Source: Sphingobium_A sp965228065
GTDB taxonomy: Bacteria; Pseudomonadota; Alphaproteobacteria; Sphingomonadales; Sphingomonadaceae
Reading direction: 5' to 3'
Assembly (NCBI GenBank): GCA_965228065.1
Contig: OZ245788.1
Location: forward strand, 1,674,001-1,738,000
DNA: 64,000 bases
Shown: positions 34,350 through 42,787 of the stretch, one piece after another
Position numbering within the stretch: the stretch's first letter is position 1
Layout of the letters: each line of letters starts with the position of its first letter
The notes under the pieces: generated by a model
The model's database searches: none
Seen by the model: the letters and a program-made list of their open reading frames with translations, nothing else
Told to the model about the DNA's origin: nothing
Translations under genes and position numbers: made by a program

Positions 34350-35699
34350 ATGACCACGCTCTGGCTTGAATCCGCATTGCTTCCCACCGGTTGGGCGAAC
34401 GGCGTTCGTGTGACGATTGCGGGGGGCGTGATCGAGAGTGTCGATCGTGCCGATCCGCAGCCCGGCGACGAACGCCATGCGATCGCCATTCCCGGCCTGT
34501 GCAATGTCCACAGCCATGGTTTCCAGCGCGGCATGGCCGGCCTGTCCGAGCATCGCGGCACAGCGGGCGGCGACGATAATTTCTGGAGCTGGCGGGAAGT
34601 GATGTACCGCTTCCTCGACCGGCTATCGCCCGACGATGTCGAGGCGATCACCGCACAGGCCTATGCGGAGATGCTGGAGGGTGGTTATACCCGGGTCGGT
34701 GAGTTCCATTATCTCCACAACGACCCCGATGGCGCGGGCTATGACGATCCGGCAGAGATGGCGGCGCGGATCGTCGCGGCGTCGGATGCCACGGGCATCG
34801 GCCTGACCTTGTTGCCGGTCTTCTACGCGCACAGCGATTTCGGCGGTCGGCCGCCCAAGCACGGGCAACGCCGCTTCGTGCAGGATCTCGACGGATTCGC
34901 TGCGCTGCTCGATGCGTCGGCGGCCTTGCTTCGCGACGACGCCCGGCTCGGCATCGCGCCGCACAGCCTGCGCGCGGTAACGGGCGAGGAACTCAATGCA
35001 CTGCTCGCGATGCATCCGGTGGGCCCGGTCCATATCCATGCCGCCGAACAGACCGGAGAGGTCGAGGCGAGCCTCGCTTTCTCCGGCGCGCGCCCGGTCG
35101 AATGGCTGCTCGACAATGCCGGCGTCGATACGCGCTGGTGCCTGATCCACGCGACTCACCTGACCGAAAACGAAACCGACCAGCTGGCGGCGAGCGGCGC
35201 GGTTGCCGGGCTCTGCCCGGTGACCGAAGCCAATCTGGGCGACGGCATCTTTCCGGCCGAGCGCTTTCTGTCGGCCGGCGGGCGGATCGGCACGGGCACC
35301 GATTCCAACATCCTGATCGATGCCGCCGCCGAGCTTCGCGGCCTCGAATATAGCCAGCGCCTGGCGCATCGCGGCCGCAACATGCTGGCAGCGGGCGCCG
35401 GATCGACCGCGCGGCGGCTGTTCGACGCGGCACTGGCGGGTGGCGCGCAGGCGCTCGGAACGACCGGCGGCATCGCCGTCGGCGCGCCCGGCGACCTGAT
35501 CTCGCTCGATGCCGGCCATGTCTCGCTCGTCGGGCGGAGCGGCGATGCGCTGCTCGACAGCTGGATCTTCGCAGGCCGTGCCGGCGCGATCGATTGCGTC
35601 TGGCGCGCAGGCAGCAAGCGCGTCGCCGGCGGCCGCCATGTCGATGCCGATGCGATCGCCGCGCGCTATCGCAGAACGGTGTCGCGTATCCTGTCATGA
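34350..35699 (+). CDS. hutF: Formimidoylglutamate deiminase
   Basis: Converts N-formimidoyl-L-glutamate to N-formyl-L-glutamate and ammonia. An amidohydrolase with metal ligands in CNVHSHGFQRGMAG, HIHAAEQTGEVE, and IGTGTDSNILIDAAAELR near the C-terminus. ATG 34350 (MTTLWLESALLP) gives 449 residues, the usual length; the frame is open from 34302 inside the operator. It overlaps hutC by four bases and is divergent from hutI. Confidence 0.95.
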   Translation: MTTLWLESALLPTGWANGVRVTIAGGVIESVDRADPQPGDERHAIAIPGLCNVHSHGFQRGMAGLSEHRGTAGGDDNFWSWREVMYRFLDRLSPDDVEAITAQAYAEMLEGGYTRVGEFHYLHNDPDGAGYDDPAEMAARIVAASDATGIGLTLLPVFYAHSDFGGRPPKHGQRRFVQDLDGFAALLDASAALLRDDARLGIAPHSLRAVTGEELNALLAMHPVGPVHIHAAEQTGEVEASLAFSGARPVEWLLDNAGVDTRWCLIHATHLTENETDQLAASGAVAGLCPVTEANLGDGIFPAERFLSAGGRIGTGTDSNILIDAAAELRGLEYSQRLAHRGRNMLAAGAGSTARRLFDAALAGGAQALGTTGGIAVGAPGDLISLDAGHVSLVGRSGDALLDSWIFAGRAGAIDCVWRAGSKRVAGGRHVDADAIAARYRRTVSRILS

Positions 35700-36388
35700 C
35701 GCTCGACGAGCGCATCCGCGGCGATATCGAAGACGCCATCCGGTCTGGCCGCCTCAAGCCCGGCGATCGTATCCCGTTCGAGCATGAACTGGTCGCCGAT
35801 TATGGCTGCGCGCGCGCGACGGTCAGCAAGGCGTTGACCGAACTCAGCCGCGCCGGGCTGATCGAACGCCGCCGCCGTGCCGGATCCTTTGTCGCGCATC
35901 CGCATGTCCAGGCGCCCGTTCTCGACGTGCCCGATATCGGCCAGGTGATCGCGGCGCGCGGCGACGCCTATCGCTTCGTGCTCGGTGAGCGGCGTGTGCG
36001 CAAATGGCTGGTGAGCGATGAACTGGACACCAAGGGGCAGGTGATCGCGCTGGATGGCGTGCATCATGCTGCGGGCGACCCCTTCGGCCACGAAGCGCGC
36101 CTGATCGCGCTGGGTGCGGTACCAGAAGCGCGCGATATCGATTTTTCCTGCACCGCGCCGGGATCGTGGCTGCTCGGCCATGTCGCATGGAGCGACGCGC
36201 GGCACCGCATCGCGGCGGTGCCGGCCGAAGCACGCATTGCCCGACTGCTTGGCATCGCGCCGGGCGCCGCCTGCCTCCAACTCGAGCGCTGGACGTGGCG
36301 AGTGGGCACCGCCATCACCTGGGTGAGGCAAACCTTTCCAGGTGACCGTTACGACCTGATCGCAGAATTCACGCCCCAAAGCCGATAG
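35696..36388 (+). CDS. hutC: Histidine utilisation repressor (GntR/HutC family)
   Basis: A transcription repressor whose inducer in relatives is urocanate. The GntR winged helix (residues ~1-70: RIRGDIEDAIRSGRLKPGDR, then EHELVADYGCARATVSKAL) is followed by a UTRA ligand domain (about 90-230) ending FPGDRYDLIAEFTP. It is translated from ATG 35696, which overlaps the hutF stop, so repressor and HutF are made together, a self-limiting arrangement if HutC represses its own operon. Confidence 0.94.
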   Translation: MTLDERIRGDIEDAIRSGRLKPGDRIPFEHELVADYGCARATVSKALTELSRAGLIERRRRAGSFVAHPHVQAPVLDVPDIGQVIAARGDAYRFVLGERRVRKWLVSDELDTKGQVIALDGVHHAAGDPFGHEARLIALGAVPEARDIDFSCTAPGSWLLGHVAWSDARHRIAAVPAEARIARLLGIAPGAACLQLERWTWRVGTAITWVRQTFPGDRYDLIAEFTPQSR

Positions 36389-36392
36389 GGGA

Positions 36393-36575
36393 TCAGCTGT
36401 GTAATGCCCGCAGGCCCGGCGCGGTGAAGGGAAGCGGCGTGTCGCACGATGCGCATTGCGCGGAGAAGCGGCCGACATGCCAATGGCGTCCGCCGCATTC
36501 GGGGCAGGTATTCGTGCCGTGGACAAGATAGGCATGCGAAGAATCGACTGGATTCGATATGCTCGGTGTCTGCAC
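36393..36575 (-). CDS. Small zinc-ribbon protein
   Basis: A 60-residue frame with two Cys pairs, CPECGG and CASC, 18 residues apart, the pattern of a small zinc ribbon. A His-rich stretch lies between them (GGRHWHVGRF). It is convergent with hutC, with four bases between stops. The precise start is unclear; frames in the same phase begin at 36575. Function unknown. The compact metal-binding pattern argues that it is real. Confidence 0.5.
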   Translation of the reverse strand: MQTPSISNPVDSSHAYLVHGTNTCPECGGRHWHVGRFSAQCASCDTPLPFTAPGLRALHS

Positions 36576-36639
36576 GGCAGCCTCGCGTTCGTGTCACGCC
36601 CCAAGCTGTCAACGATGTGGCGAACAAAGGGTTGCGTGC

Positions 36640-36669
36640 AAAAAAATGGCGCGCCGAAGCGCGCCATTT
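36640..36669 (-). terminator. Rho-independent terminator of the glycine-zipper protein gene
   Basis: On the minus strand: an 11-bp perfect stem AAATGGCGCGC / GCGCGCCATTT with a TTCG loop, followed directly by a run of seven T (36646-36640). It starts 22 bases after the stop at 36691. This is the clearest classical terminator in the window. Confidence 0.85.
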
Positions 36670-36690
36670 CTTGAACAGTTTGCGTCCGAC

Positions 36691-36996
36691 TCAGCGGCAG
36701 CGACGCTTGCTGTCCACTTCCTTGCCGATCAGCGCGCCCGCGGCGGCGCCCAGGATCGTGCCGGTTGCGCGATCGCCGCGCGTATCGACGGCACGGCCGA
36801 CGAGCGCTCCGCCCACGCCGCCGACGATCAGGCCGGTGGTTCCGTTGGATTTGCGACAATATGTCCGCCCATCGCGTCCACGCCATTCGCGATAGCTGTG
36901 ATTCCGCTTCTTGGCGGAGGCGCCGTCGGTCGGCAGCGCGAAGCTGGCAGGCACCGCAAGCGAGATGGCGCCGAGAGCGAGCATGAGAGTACGCAT
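36691..36996 (-). CDS. Glycine-zipper 2TM-domain protein
   Basis: A 101-residue exported protein. A signal peptide (about 1-20) is followed by a basic, aromatic segment and then a glycine zipper (GLIVGGVGGALVGRAVD, GTILGAAAGALIGKEVD) predicted to insert as two short helices into the outer membrane. Terminal Cys (RRCR). Such proteins are common in the sphingomonad envelope; their function is not established. An FNR-type palindrome sits 13 bases before the start and a classical terminator follows the stop. Confidence 0.78.
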   Translation of the reverse strand: MRTLMLALGAISLAVPASFALPTDGASAKKRNHSYREWRGRDGRTYCRKSNGTTGLIVGGVGGALVGRAVDTRGDRATGTILGAAAGALIGKEVDSKRRCR

Positions 36997-37008
36997 GACT
37001 ATTTCCCT

Positions 37009-37022
37009 TTGATTTAAATCAA
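37009..37022. promoter_or_regulatory. FNR/FixK-type box TTGAT-N4-ATCAA
   Basis: A perfect TTGATTTAAATCAA palindrome, the consensus of FNR/FixK oxygen-responsive regulators. It lies 13 bases upstream of the leftward glycine-zipper gene, which would suit repression, and about 100 bases upstream of the rightward cupin gene, which would suit activation. No experimental support; the match could be chance in a short AT-rich spot. Confidence 0.35.
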
Positions 37023-37120
37023 TGATGGGTGGACAACGTCGCGACTATCGCGCGAGTTGCATGAACCTCGCACAACAATGCAAGTCACTGAAACCCAGTA
37101 TTCTTTTTTCGGAAAAACAT

Positions 37121-37555
37121 ATGCCCGACACGGCGCAGCGGATCATCGAGCAACTGGAACTCAAGCCTCACCCTGAGGGCGGCTGGTTCAGGGAGACTTG
37201 GCGGGCCGAATCCGGACCGGATGCGCGGGCCGGCGGTACCGCGATCTATTTTCTCCTCGAATCGGGCCAGCGGTCCCATTGGCACAGGGTCGACGCGACC
37301 GAGATCTGGCTATGGCACGCCGGTCATCCACTGACGCTCTCGATTGCGCAAGACGAGGCTGGGCCGGTACGCCATGTCCGGCTGGGCGGCGATGTGCTGG
37401 CGGGTGAACATCCGCAGGGGATCGTGCCCGCGCACGCCTGGCAGGCAACGGAGGCGTCGGAAGGCTGGGCGCTGGTGAGCTGCACGGTGACACCCGGCTT
37501 CGAGTTTTCGGGCTTCGCCCTCGCGGCTCCGGAATGGGCACCTGGGCGGGGTTGA
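37121..37555 (+). CDS. Cupin_5 / DUF985 family protein
   Basis: A small double-stranded beta-helix protein of 144 residues. Characteristic motifs are LKPHPEGGWFRETWR at the start, AIYFLLESGQRSHWHRVDATEIW in the middle and GIVPAHAWQATEASEGWALVSCTV near the end. The function of DUF985 cupins is not firmly known; an epimerase-like or sugar-related role has been suggested. ATG 37121 was chosen since the motifs begin directly after it; the frame is open from 37022. Confidence 0.88.
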   Translation: MPDTAQRIIEQLELKPHPEGGWFRETWRAESGPDARAGGTAIYFLLESGQRSHWHRVDATEIWLWHAGHPLTLSIAQDEAGPVRHVRLGGDVLAGEHPQGIVPAHAWQATEASEGWALVSCTVTPGFEFSGFALAAPEWAPGRG

Positions 37556-37615
37556 AAGCCTTCATCGGGGGTACATTCGACGGAGCGCCTAATCGCGCGC
37601 GCAAGGAGATTTGCC

Positions 37616-37996
37616 ATGCGTCCGACTCGTGCACTCGTTCTCGCTGCCGTTTTCCTTCCTACCTCGCTGTTTGCCCAGACGCCCGCGCGAACCGAGATCG
37701 TTCTCGCCGATTTCAGCTTCACGCCTGCTGCGCTTCATCTGAAGGCGGGGCAGGCGGTGACGCTCCATTTCGTCAATCGCGGCTCGGGCGGGCATAATTT
37801 CGACGCGCCCGACTTCTTCGCCGCGGCGCGGATCGACCCCGCCAGCGCCGGCGCCGTAAAGAATGGCAAGGTCGAGCTGAAGAAGGGGCTCAGCGCCGAT
37901 GTGACGCTGGTGCCGGCCAAGGGCAGCTATCATGTCCATTGTTCGCATCTGATGCACACCGGCTTCGGGATGAAGGGCGACATCACCGTCGACTAG
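37616..37996 (+). CDS. Cupredoxin-type copper-binding periplasmic protein
   Basis: A 126-residue protein with a signal peptide (ends LFAQ) and a single cupredoxin domain. Copper ligands are visible: His in GSGGHNF, then Cys-His-Met in HCSHLMHTGFGM, matching a type-1 site. It is probably a small periplasmic electron carrier or copper-handling protein. The ribosome site is AAGGAG 8 bases before the start. It is a single gene followed by the long non-coding stretch. Confidence 0.88.
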   Translation: MRPTRALVLAAVFLPTSLFAQTPARTEIVLADFSFTPAALHLKAGQAVTLHFVNRGSGGHNFDAPDFFAAARIDPASAGAVKNGKVELKKGLSADVTLVPAKGSYHVHCSHLMHTGFGMKGDITVD

Positions 37997-38034
37997 GGGC
38001 CAGATCCTCGCTGATCCAAACTTCTTCCCGTTTT

Positions 38035-38391
38035 CCCCGTTATCCACAGCAGGAAACGCTTTGCGCGACTCGCAAGGCCATGAAAGCTTTCCCCTGCGGA
38101 TGAGAGAGATCGAACGGCGACGGACGACACCTTCTCACCCGTGGAACCGGTGTGGATGCCGATTATCCCTCGGGATTCTGGGCTGGAAATGGCGGTTCAG
38201 GCGACGGACCAAGCGTCGGGAAACACGCGCGAGAGCGTATGTGGAACGCGATTTGAGGATGAAGCCGAACGGTGGTCTCCGCTCTTTGGAGCGCGGGCGC
38301 CAAACCGCCGAAGCGCGGGCGGCCGGCCTTTGGGTGTGGCGCGTCGGGTTCGGCAGCGTGGGGGCTGGCAGCGATGCCGGCCCCCATTTCG
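38035..38391. repeat. Tandem non-coding unit A (DnaA-type box to hairpin)
   Basis: The first of two diverged ~500-bp units that fill the gene-free stretch 37997-38959. Landmarks in order: CCCCGTTATCCACAG (38035-38049), GCTTTGCGCGACTCG (38058-38072), CCATGAAAGCTT, AGAGAGATCG (ending 38112), then weakly matching sequence. A hairpin at 38360-38385 (11-bp stem GGGGGCTGGCA, GCGA loop, with one G-T pair) ends the unit, followed by ATTTCG. No frame in it resembles a protein. Confidence 0.55.
38040..38048 (+). other. Perfect DnaA-type box (TTATCCACA), first copy
   Basis: Exact match to the high-affinity DnaA box. It lies near the left end of tandem unit A, and an identical box lies 495 bp further on at the equivalent place of unit B. 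Function is inference; a lone 9-base match could occur by chance, but the paired, conserved position is notable. Confidence 0.4.
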
Positions 38392-38529
38392 CATGCGTGC
38401 GTTCTGCCGCTCATACGTCCGCAAGGTATCCCCTTTTCACCGCTTCGATCGCGCCCTAAAGGCGCCGCATCGCATGCGACTCGACCCGCTGGGCAACGAT
38501 CTGCGTACCGGCCGGATTATCCCCGATAT

Positions 38530-38907
38530 CCCCGTTATCCACAGGCCGAAGACCCCATTTTCCGCTTTGCGCGACTCGGTTTCCATGACAGCTTCGGGGT
38601 GTGGAAGAGAGAGATCGGCGGGAAACCAAAGACACCTCGATCAACCGCAAGCCACTGTGAAAGCGCAGGATTTTCTTCGGAAAATGGCTGAGTGGAAGCA
38701 GAAGGCAGGCGCCGGAAGCGGTGTAGACGAGCCGAAACGCAAGTGGAGGCGGCGCGACACCCCAAGAAGGAGCCGGTGAACGGCCCGGAGGTTTCGGCCA
38801 AAGGGTGGAAAGCACCGACGCCCTGAGCGAGAATGGATCGCCGCAAGGTTGAGACGTTCGTAAAGCTCGGCGCAGTGGGGGCTGGCAGCAATGCCAGCCC
38901 CCATTTT
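38530..38907. repeat. Tandem non-coding unit B (DnaA-type box to hairpin)
   Basis: The second unit, with the same landmarks as unit A: CCCCGTTATCCACAG (38530-38544), GCTTTGCGCGACTCG (38564-38578), CCATGACAGCTT, AGAGAGATCG (ending 38617). The closing hairpin at 38877-38902 has a perfect 11-bp stem, GCAA loop and trailing ATTTTCG. Boxes are 495 bp and hairpins 517 bp apart between units. It could be a duplicated structured RNA gene or a replication-related site. Confidence 0.55.
38535..38543 (+). other. Perfect DnaA-type box (TTATCCACA), second copy
   Basis: Identical to the box at 38040-38048 and in the same orientation. A near match, TTATCCCCG, lies just upstream at 38517-38525. Confidence 0.4.
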
Positions 38908-38934
38908 CGTTTGGAGATATCGTCGTCGCTCGAT

Positions 38935-38952
38935 CTGTCGCTGGAGCGACAG
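38935..38952 (-). terminator. 7-bp hairpin after the ubiH-type gene
   Basis: CTGTCGC, loop TGGA, GCGACAG, eight bases past the stop of the leftward UbiH-type gene. There is no T-run. Possible transcript end or stabiliser. Confidence 0.35.
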
Positions 38953-38959
38953 GACGGCC

Positions 38960-40195
38960 CTAAATCATCATTCCCTGAAGCAGCTTGGGCAGGTCGCCCG
39001 ATTCCCCGCGTGCTTCCGCCATGAAGCGGGCCTTGAGCGGCGGGATGCGCTGCACCGCGCCCAGGCCGAAGCGCCGGATCGCCGATGCCGTGCGTCCCTT
39101 CACGCCGAACAGACGCGTCAGCCCGTCGGTCGAGGCTGCGACCATGAAGGTGTCGAGGCTGCGCCAGCGCTCGTAGCGCGCAAGTATCTGCGCATCGCCG
39201 AGATCCAGGCCTAGCCGCGCACCCGTTACGATCACCTCCGCCAGCGCCGCCGCGTCGCGGAAGCCAAGGTTGAGGCCCTGTCCGGCGATCGGATGAATGC
39301 CGTGCGCCGCATCGCCGACCAGTGCCATGCGGTGGCTGGTGATGTGCGCAGCATGGTGGAAACCGAGCGGATAGCTCGATCGCGGCGCGGCGGGGGAAAG
39401 CCGGCCGAGCAGCCCGCCCATCTGCTTCTCCGCTTCGGCCAGGAAGGCGCGATCGGACAGTTTGAGCATGCCCGGCGCGTCCTTCCGCGCGACCGACCAG
39501 ACGATCGCCGATCGCCCAAGCCCCTCGGTTGCCGACAGCATCGGCAGCAGCGCAAAGGGGCCGGCGGGATAGAAGATCTCATAGGCCACATTGCCGTGGG
39601 GGCGTTCGTGCTCGAAGGCCGAGACGATCGCGACATGATCATATTGCCACCGCGCGACGTTGATCCCGGCGGCCTCCCGCATCGGCGAATTGCGCCCTTC
39701 CGCGGCGATCAGCAGGGGCGCGGCGAGCACCCGGCCATCCTCCAGCGTCACCGTCACGCCATGCGGCGCGCGCTCGACATCGGCTGCGCGGGCGGGCGCG
39801 AACAGCGTCACGCCGGCAGCCTGCCGCGCGGTTTCGTGAAGCGCAGCCCGCAATCTGCGGTTCTCGAACATGATGCCGAGGGGCTCGTCATCCTCGCCCG
39901 GCACGAAATCGAGACCGCCAGGCGCCAGGCCGTCGGCGACGCGTATCTCCTTGATCGGGCAGCCCTGGCCCGTCAGCCGTGCGCCTATTCCGATCGTGTC
40001 GAGCATGCGCCAGCTTGCACTCGAGACCGCCGAAGCGCGGCCATCGAAGCCTGGCGCGAGCTGGGTCGACGGATCGAGCGGATCGACCACCGCGGCGGTC
40101 AGGCCATGTGCGTCGAGCGCGATCGCGAGGGTCAGGCCGACAAGCCCGCCGCCAAGGATGATCACGTCGCTGCGAAGGGGGCTGCTACTGTTCAT
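38960..40195 (-). CDS. UbiH/UbiF/COQ6 family FAD-dependent hydroxylase
   Basis: Flavoprotein monooxygenase expected to hydroxylate the ubiquinone precursor ring. The FAD-binding IILGGGLVGLTLAIAL opens the protein, and the family signature LVGDAAHGIHPIAGQGLNLGFRD is complete. ATG 40195 (AGGAGG 5 bases upstream) gives 411 residues, the usual size. Which ring position it hydroxylates cannot be told from sequence. It is divergent from ftsK across 173 bp. Confidence 0.92.
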   Translation of the reverse strand: MNSSSPLRSDVIILGGGLVGLTLAIALDAHGLTAAVVDPLDPSTQLAPGFDGRASAVSSASWRMLDTIGIGARLTGQGCPIKEIRVADGLAPGGLDFVPGEDDEPLGIMFENRRLRAALHETARQAAGVTLFAPARAADVERAPHGVTVTLEDGRVLAAPLLIAAEGRNSPMREAAGINVARWQYDHVAIVSAFEHERPHGNVAYEIFYPAGPFALLPMLSATEGLGRSAIVWSVARKDAPGMLKLSDRAFLAEAEKQMGGLLGRLSPAAPRSSYPLGFHHAAHITSHRMALVGDAAHGIHPIAGQGLNLGFRDAAALAEVIVTGARLGLDLGDAQILARYERWRSLDTFMVAASTDGLTRLFGVKGRTASAIRRFGLGAVQRIPPLKARFMAEARGESGDLPKLLQGMMI

Positions 40196-40368
40196 ATGTC
40201 CTCCTAGCGTGTCCCTGGGGCGTGCAAAAGCCCGACCGACGCCCCTTCCGAACACGCCCCAACTGCGTGCGCTAATCCCCGAAAAATGCGGGACTCTTGA
40301 CGCAGACTCCCCCGAAAAGGCATTGTGCCGTTGCGGGACGATGCCGTTTCGCAGCGTAGGGGGTTGGC

Positions 40369-42696
40369 ATGGCGAGCCGAGTCGGGACCAAGACCGTTCC
40401 CATTTGGCGGGAATCGATGAAGCGGAGTGCGGTGCGCGGCAGCGCACTTGCCGGCGCGATTGCGCTCGCCTTCGTCGCATTGCTGCTTTTGCTTGCCCTG
40501 GCCAGCTATCGGCCGAGCGACCCGTCGATGATGACCGCGGCCGGCGGCCCTGCCCGAAATCTGGTGGGCGGTCTCGGCGCGTGGACCTCCGATCTGCTGC
40601 TCTGGGTGTTCGGTCCAGCGATTGCGCTCGTCGTTCCGATGCCCATCATCTTCGCGACGCGGCTGTGGCGCGGCGTTTCGGTCGGCCATTGGCGCTCAAT
40701 GCTGCTGCGCGCGCTTGCCGGCATCGCGTTGATCGCTGTCGCCCTCGCTATCATGCGATCCGATTCCGTGCCCTATCTGCCGGGCAGCTTCGGCGGAGCG
40801 GTGGGGCTCGCCGGCGCTAATATGATCGATTGGGTGGTTGGTTTCGTTCCCGACGAGACGATCCGTCACTGGACCCGCGTCGTCGCAGGGCTGTTTATCG
40901 CACTGGGCGGTGCGGTGGTCTGGGCCCGCAGCCTGGGTCTCGACGATGGCGAGCGTGCCTGGCTGTTCCGCCGTCGCGATCGTGGCGATGATGACGATGA
41001 CGACTTCGATGTATCCGAACGCGACGTCGTCATCCGCGAGCCCGCGCGCAAGCCCGAACCGCGCAAGGTACAGACCGTCGAGGAGCGCCGCCCGCCGATC
41101 ATCTCGCTGCCCGGCAAGCGCCCCGAACCCGAGCCCGAAAAGAAATCACAGGCGCCGGTCCAGGCGTCGTTCGACCTGCGCGATCGCTACAAGCTGCCCG
41201 GTGCCGATCTGCTCACGCCGGCACCACCGTCCACCGGCATCGTGCTCGACAAGGCCGCACTCGAACGCAATGCCCGGCTGCTCGAGACTGTGCTCGACGA
41301 CTTCCACGTCAAGGGCCAGATCGTCGAGGTTCGCCCCGGACCCGTCGTCACCATGTACGAACTGGAGCCCGCGGCCGGCATCAAGGCAAGTCGTGTCATC
41401 CAGCTTGCCGACGATATCGCGCGCAACATGTCCGCGCTCTCCGCGCGCGTCGCGACCATTCCCGGTCGCAACGTGATCGGCATCGAGCTGCCCAACAAGA
41501 ATCGCGAGTCGGTTTCGCTTCACGAACTGGTCACCTCGACCAGTTTCCAGGATCAGACCGCGCAACTCTCGCTGATCCTCGGCAAGAACATCGCCGGCGA
41601 TCCGGTGATCGCCGATCTCGCACCGATGCCACACCTGCTGGTCGCAGGCACCACCGGCTCGGGTAAGTCGGTCGGGCTCAACTGCATGATCCTGTCGCTG
41701 CTCTACCGGCTGAGCCCGGACCAGTGCCGGATGATCATGATCGATCCCAAGCATCTCGAACTGTCGACCTATGAAGGGATCCCGCATCTCCTGTCGCCTG
41801 TCGTCACCGATCCGGCCAAGGCGGTGCGTGCGCTCAAATGGGCGGTCGAGCAGATGGAAGAACGCTATCGGATGATGGCCTCTGTCGGGGTGCGTGGCCT
41901 TGCCGGCTTCAACGACAAGGTGCGTGCCGCGCGTGCCAAGGGCCAGCGGCTCGGCCGCCGCGTCCAGACCGGTTATGACGCGGACACCGGCCAGCCGATC
42001 TACGAAGAGGAGCAGCTCGACTATCAGCCGCTGCCACAGATCGTGGTCATCGTCGACGAGCTTGCCGATCTGATGATCACCGCGGGCAAGGAAGTCGAAT
42101 TCCTGATCCAGCGGCTGGCGCAGAAGGCACGTGCCGCCGGCATCCACCTGATCATGGCGACGCAGCGCCCGTCGGTCGACGTCATCACCGGTGTGATCAA
42201 GGCGAACCTGCCGACGCGGATCAGCTTCGCCGTTACCTCCAAGATCGATTCGCGCACCATTCTGGGCGAACAGGGCGCCGAACAGCTGCTCGGCAAGGGC
42301 GACATGCTCTACATGCCCGGCGGCAAGCAGATCGCGCGCGTCCACGGTCCCTTCGTCTCCGACGAGGAAGTGATGCGCGTCGCCGATCACTGGCGCGCGC
42401 AGGGTACGCCCGAATATATCCAGGCGGTCACCGAGGAGCCCGAGGATGGCGGCTATGCGCTCGATGGCGCGCCGACCGGCGATGATACGCCCGAGGATCA
42501 GGAATATCGCAAGGCCGTCCAGCTTGTCGCCGAAAGCCAGAAGGCGTCGACCAGCTGGCTGCAACGCCAGCTTCGCATCGGCTATAATCGCGCCGCACGC
42601 CATATCGAGCGGATGGAAAAGGAAAGCCTCGTCTCCCGTCCCGACCATGTCGGCCGTCGCGACGTGCTCATGGATACCGACGGGCGTCCACTGTAG
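40369..42696 (+). CDS. ftsK: DNA translocase FtsK
   Basis: A septal DNA pump that clears and resolves chromosome ends at division. Membrane helices lie in the first ~190 residues, followed by a short charged linker (DRGDDDDDDFDV). The motor has Walker A GTTGSGKS at 427-434 and VIVDELADLMIT as Walker B. The C-terminal gamma winged helix (STSWLQRQLRIGYNRAARHI) reads chromosome polarity sequences. The length is 775 residues. The upstream gap holds its promoter; lolA follows after 91 bp. Confidence 0.96.
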   Translation: MASRVGTKTVPIWRESMKRSAVRGSALAGAIALAFVALLLLLALASYRPSDPSMMTAAGGPARNLVGGLGAWTSDLLLWVFGPAIALVVPMPIIFATRLWRGVSVGHWRSMLLRALAGIALIAVALAIMRSDSVPYLPGSFGGAVGLAGANMIDWVVGFVPDETIRHWTRVVAGLFIALGGAVVWARSLGLDDGERAWLFRRRDRGDDDDDDFDVSERDVVIREPARKPEPRKVQTVEERRPPIISLPGKRPEPEPEKKSQAPVQASFDLRDRYKLPGADLLTPAPPSTGIVLDKAALERNARLLETVLDDFHVKGQIVEVRPGPVVTMYELEPAAGIKASRVIQLADDIARNMSALSARVATIPGRNVIGIELPNKNRESVSLHELVTSTSFQDQTAQLSLILGKNIAGDPVIADLAPMPHLLVAGTTGSGKSVGLNCMILSLLYRLSPDQCRMIMIDPKHLELSTYEGIPHLLSPVVTDPAKAVRALKWAVEQMEERYRMMASVGVRGLAGFNDKVRAARAKGQRLGRRVQTGYDADTGQPIYEEEQLDYQPLPQIVVIVDELADLMITAGKEVEFLIQRLAQKARAAGIHLIMATQRPSVDVITGVIKANLPTRISFAVTSKIDSRTILGEQGAEQLLGKGDMLYMPGGKQIARVHGPFVSDEEVMRVADHWRAQGTPEYIQAVTEEPEDGGYALDGAPTGDDTPEDQEYRKAVQLVAESQKASTSWLQRQLRIGYNRAARHIERMEKESLVSRPDHVGRRDVLMDTDGRPL

Positions 42697-42787
42697 GGCC
42701 GCGCAGGCCAGCCACGGAACTTAGCGGGTTCACGCCGCATTCAAGGCGTGTTCGGCAGAGCCGCCGGAAATCGATCGGGAGTTTGCG

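Noticed and set aside
38061..38459. A protein-coding gene in tandem unit A (132-residue frame)
   Set aside because: The frame crosses the terminal hairpin and is not preserved in unit B, whose matching parts lie in other frames.
37997..38959. Firm call of the chromosomal replication origin
   Set aside because: Only two exact DnaA boxes, no clear AT-rich unwinding element and no typical origin neighbours; kept as a hypothesis only.
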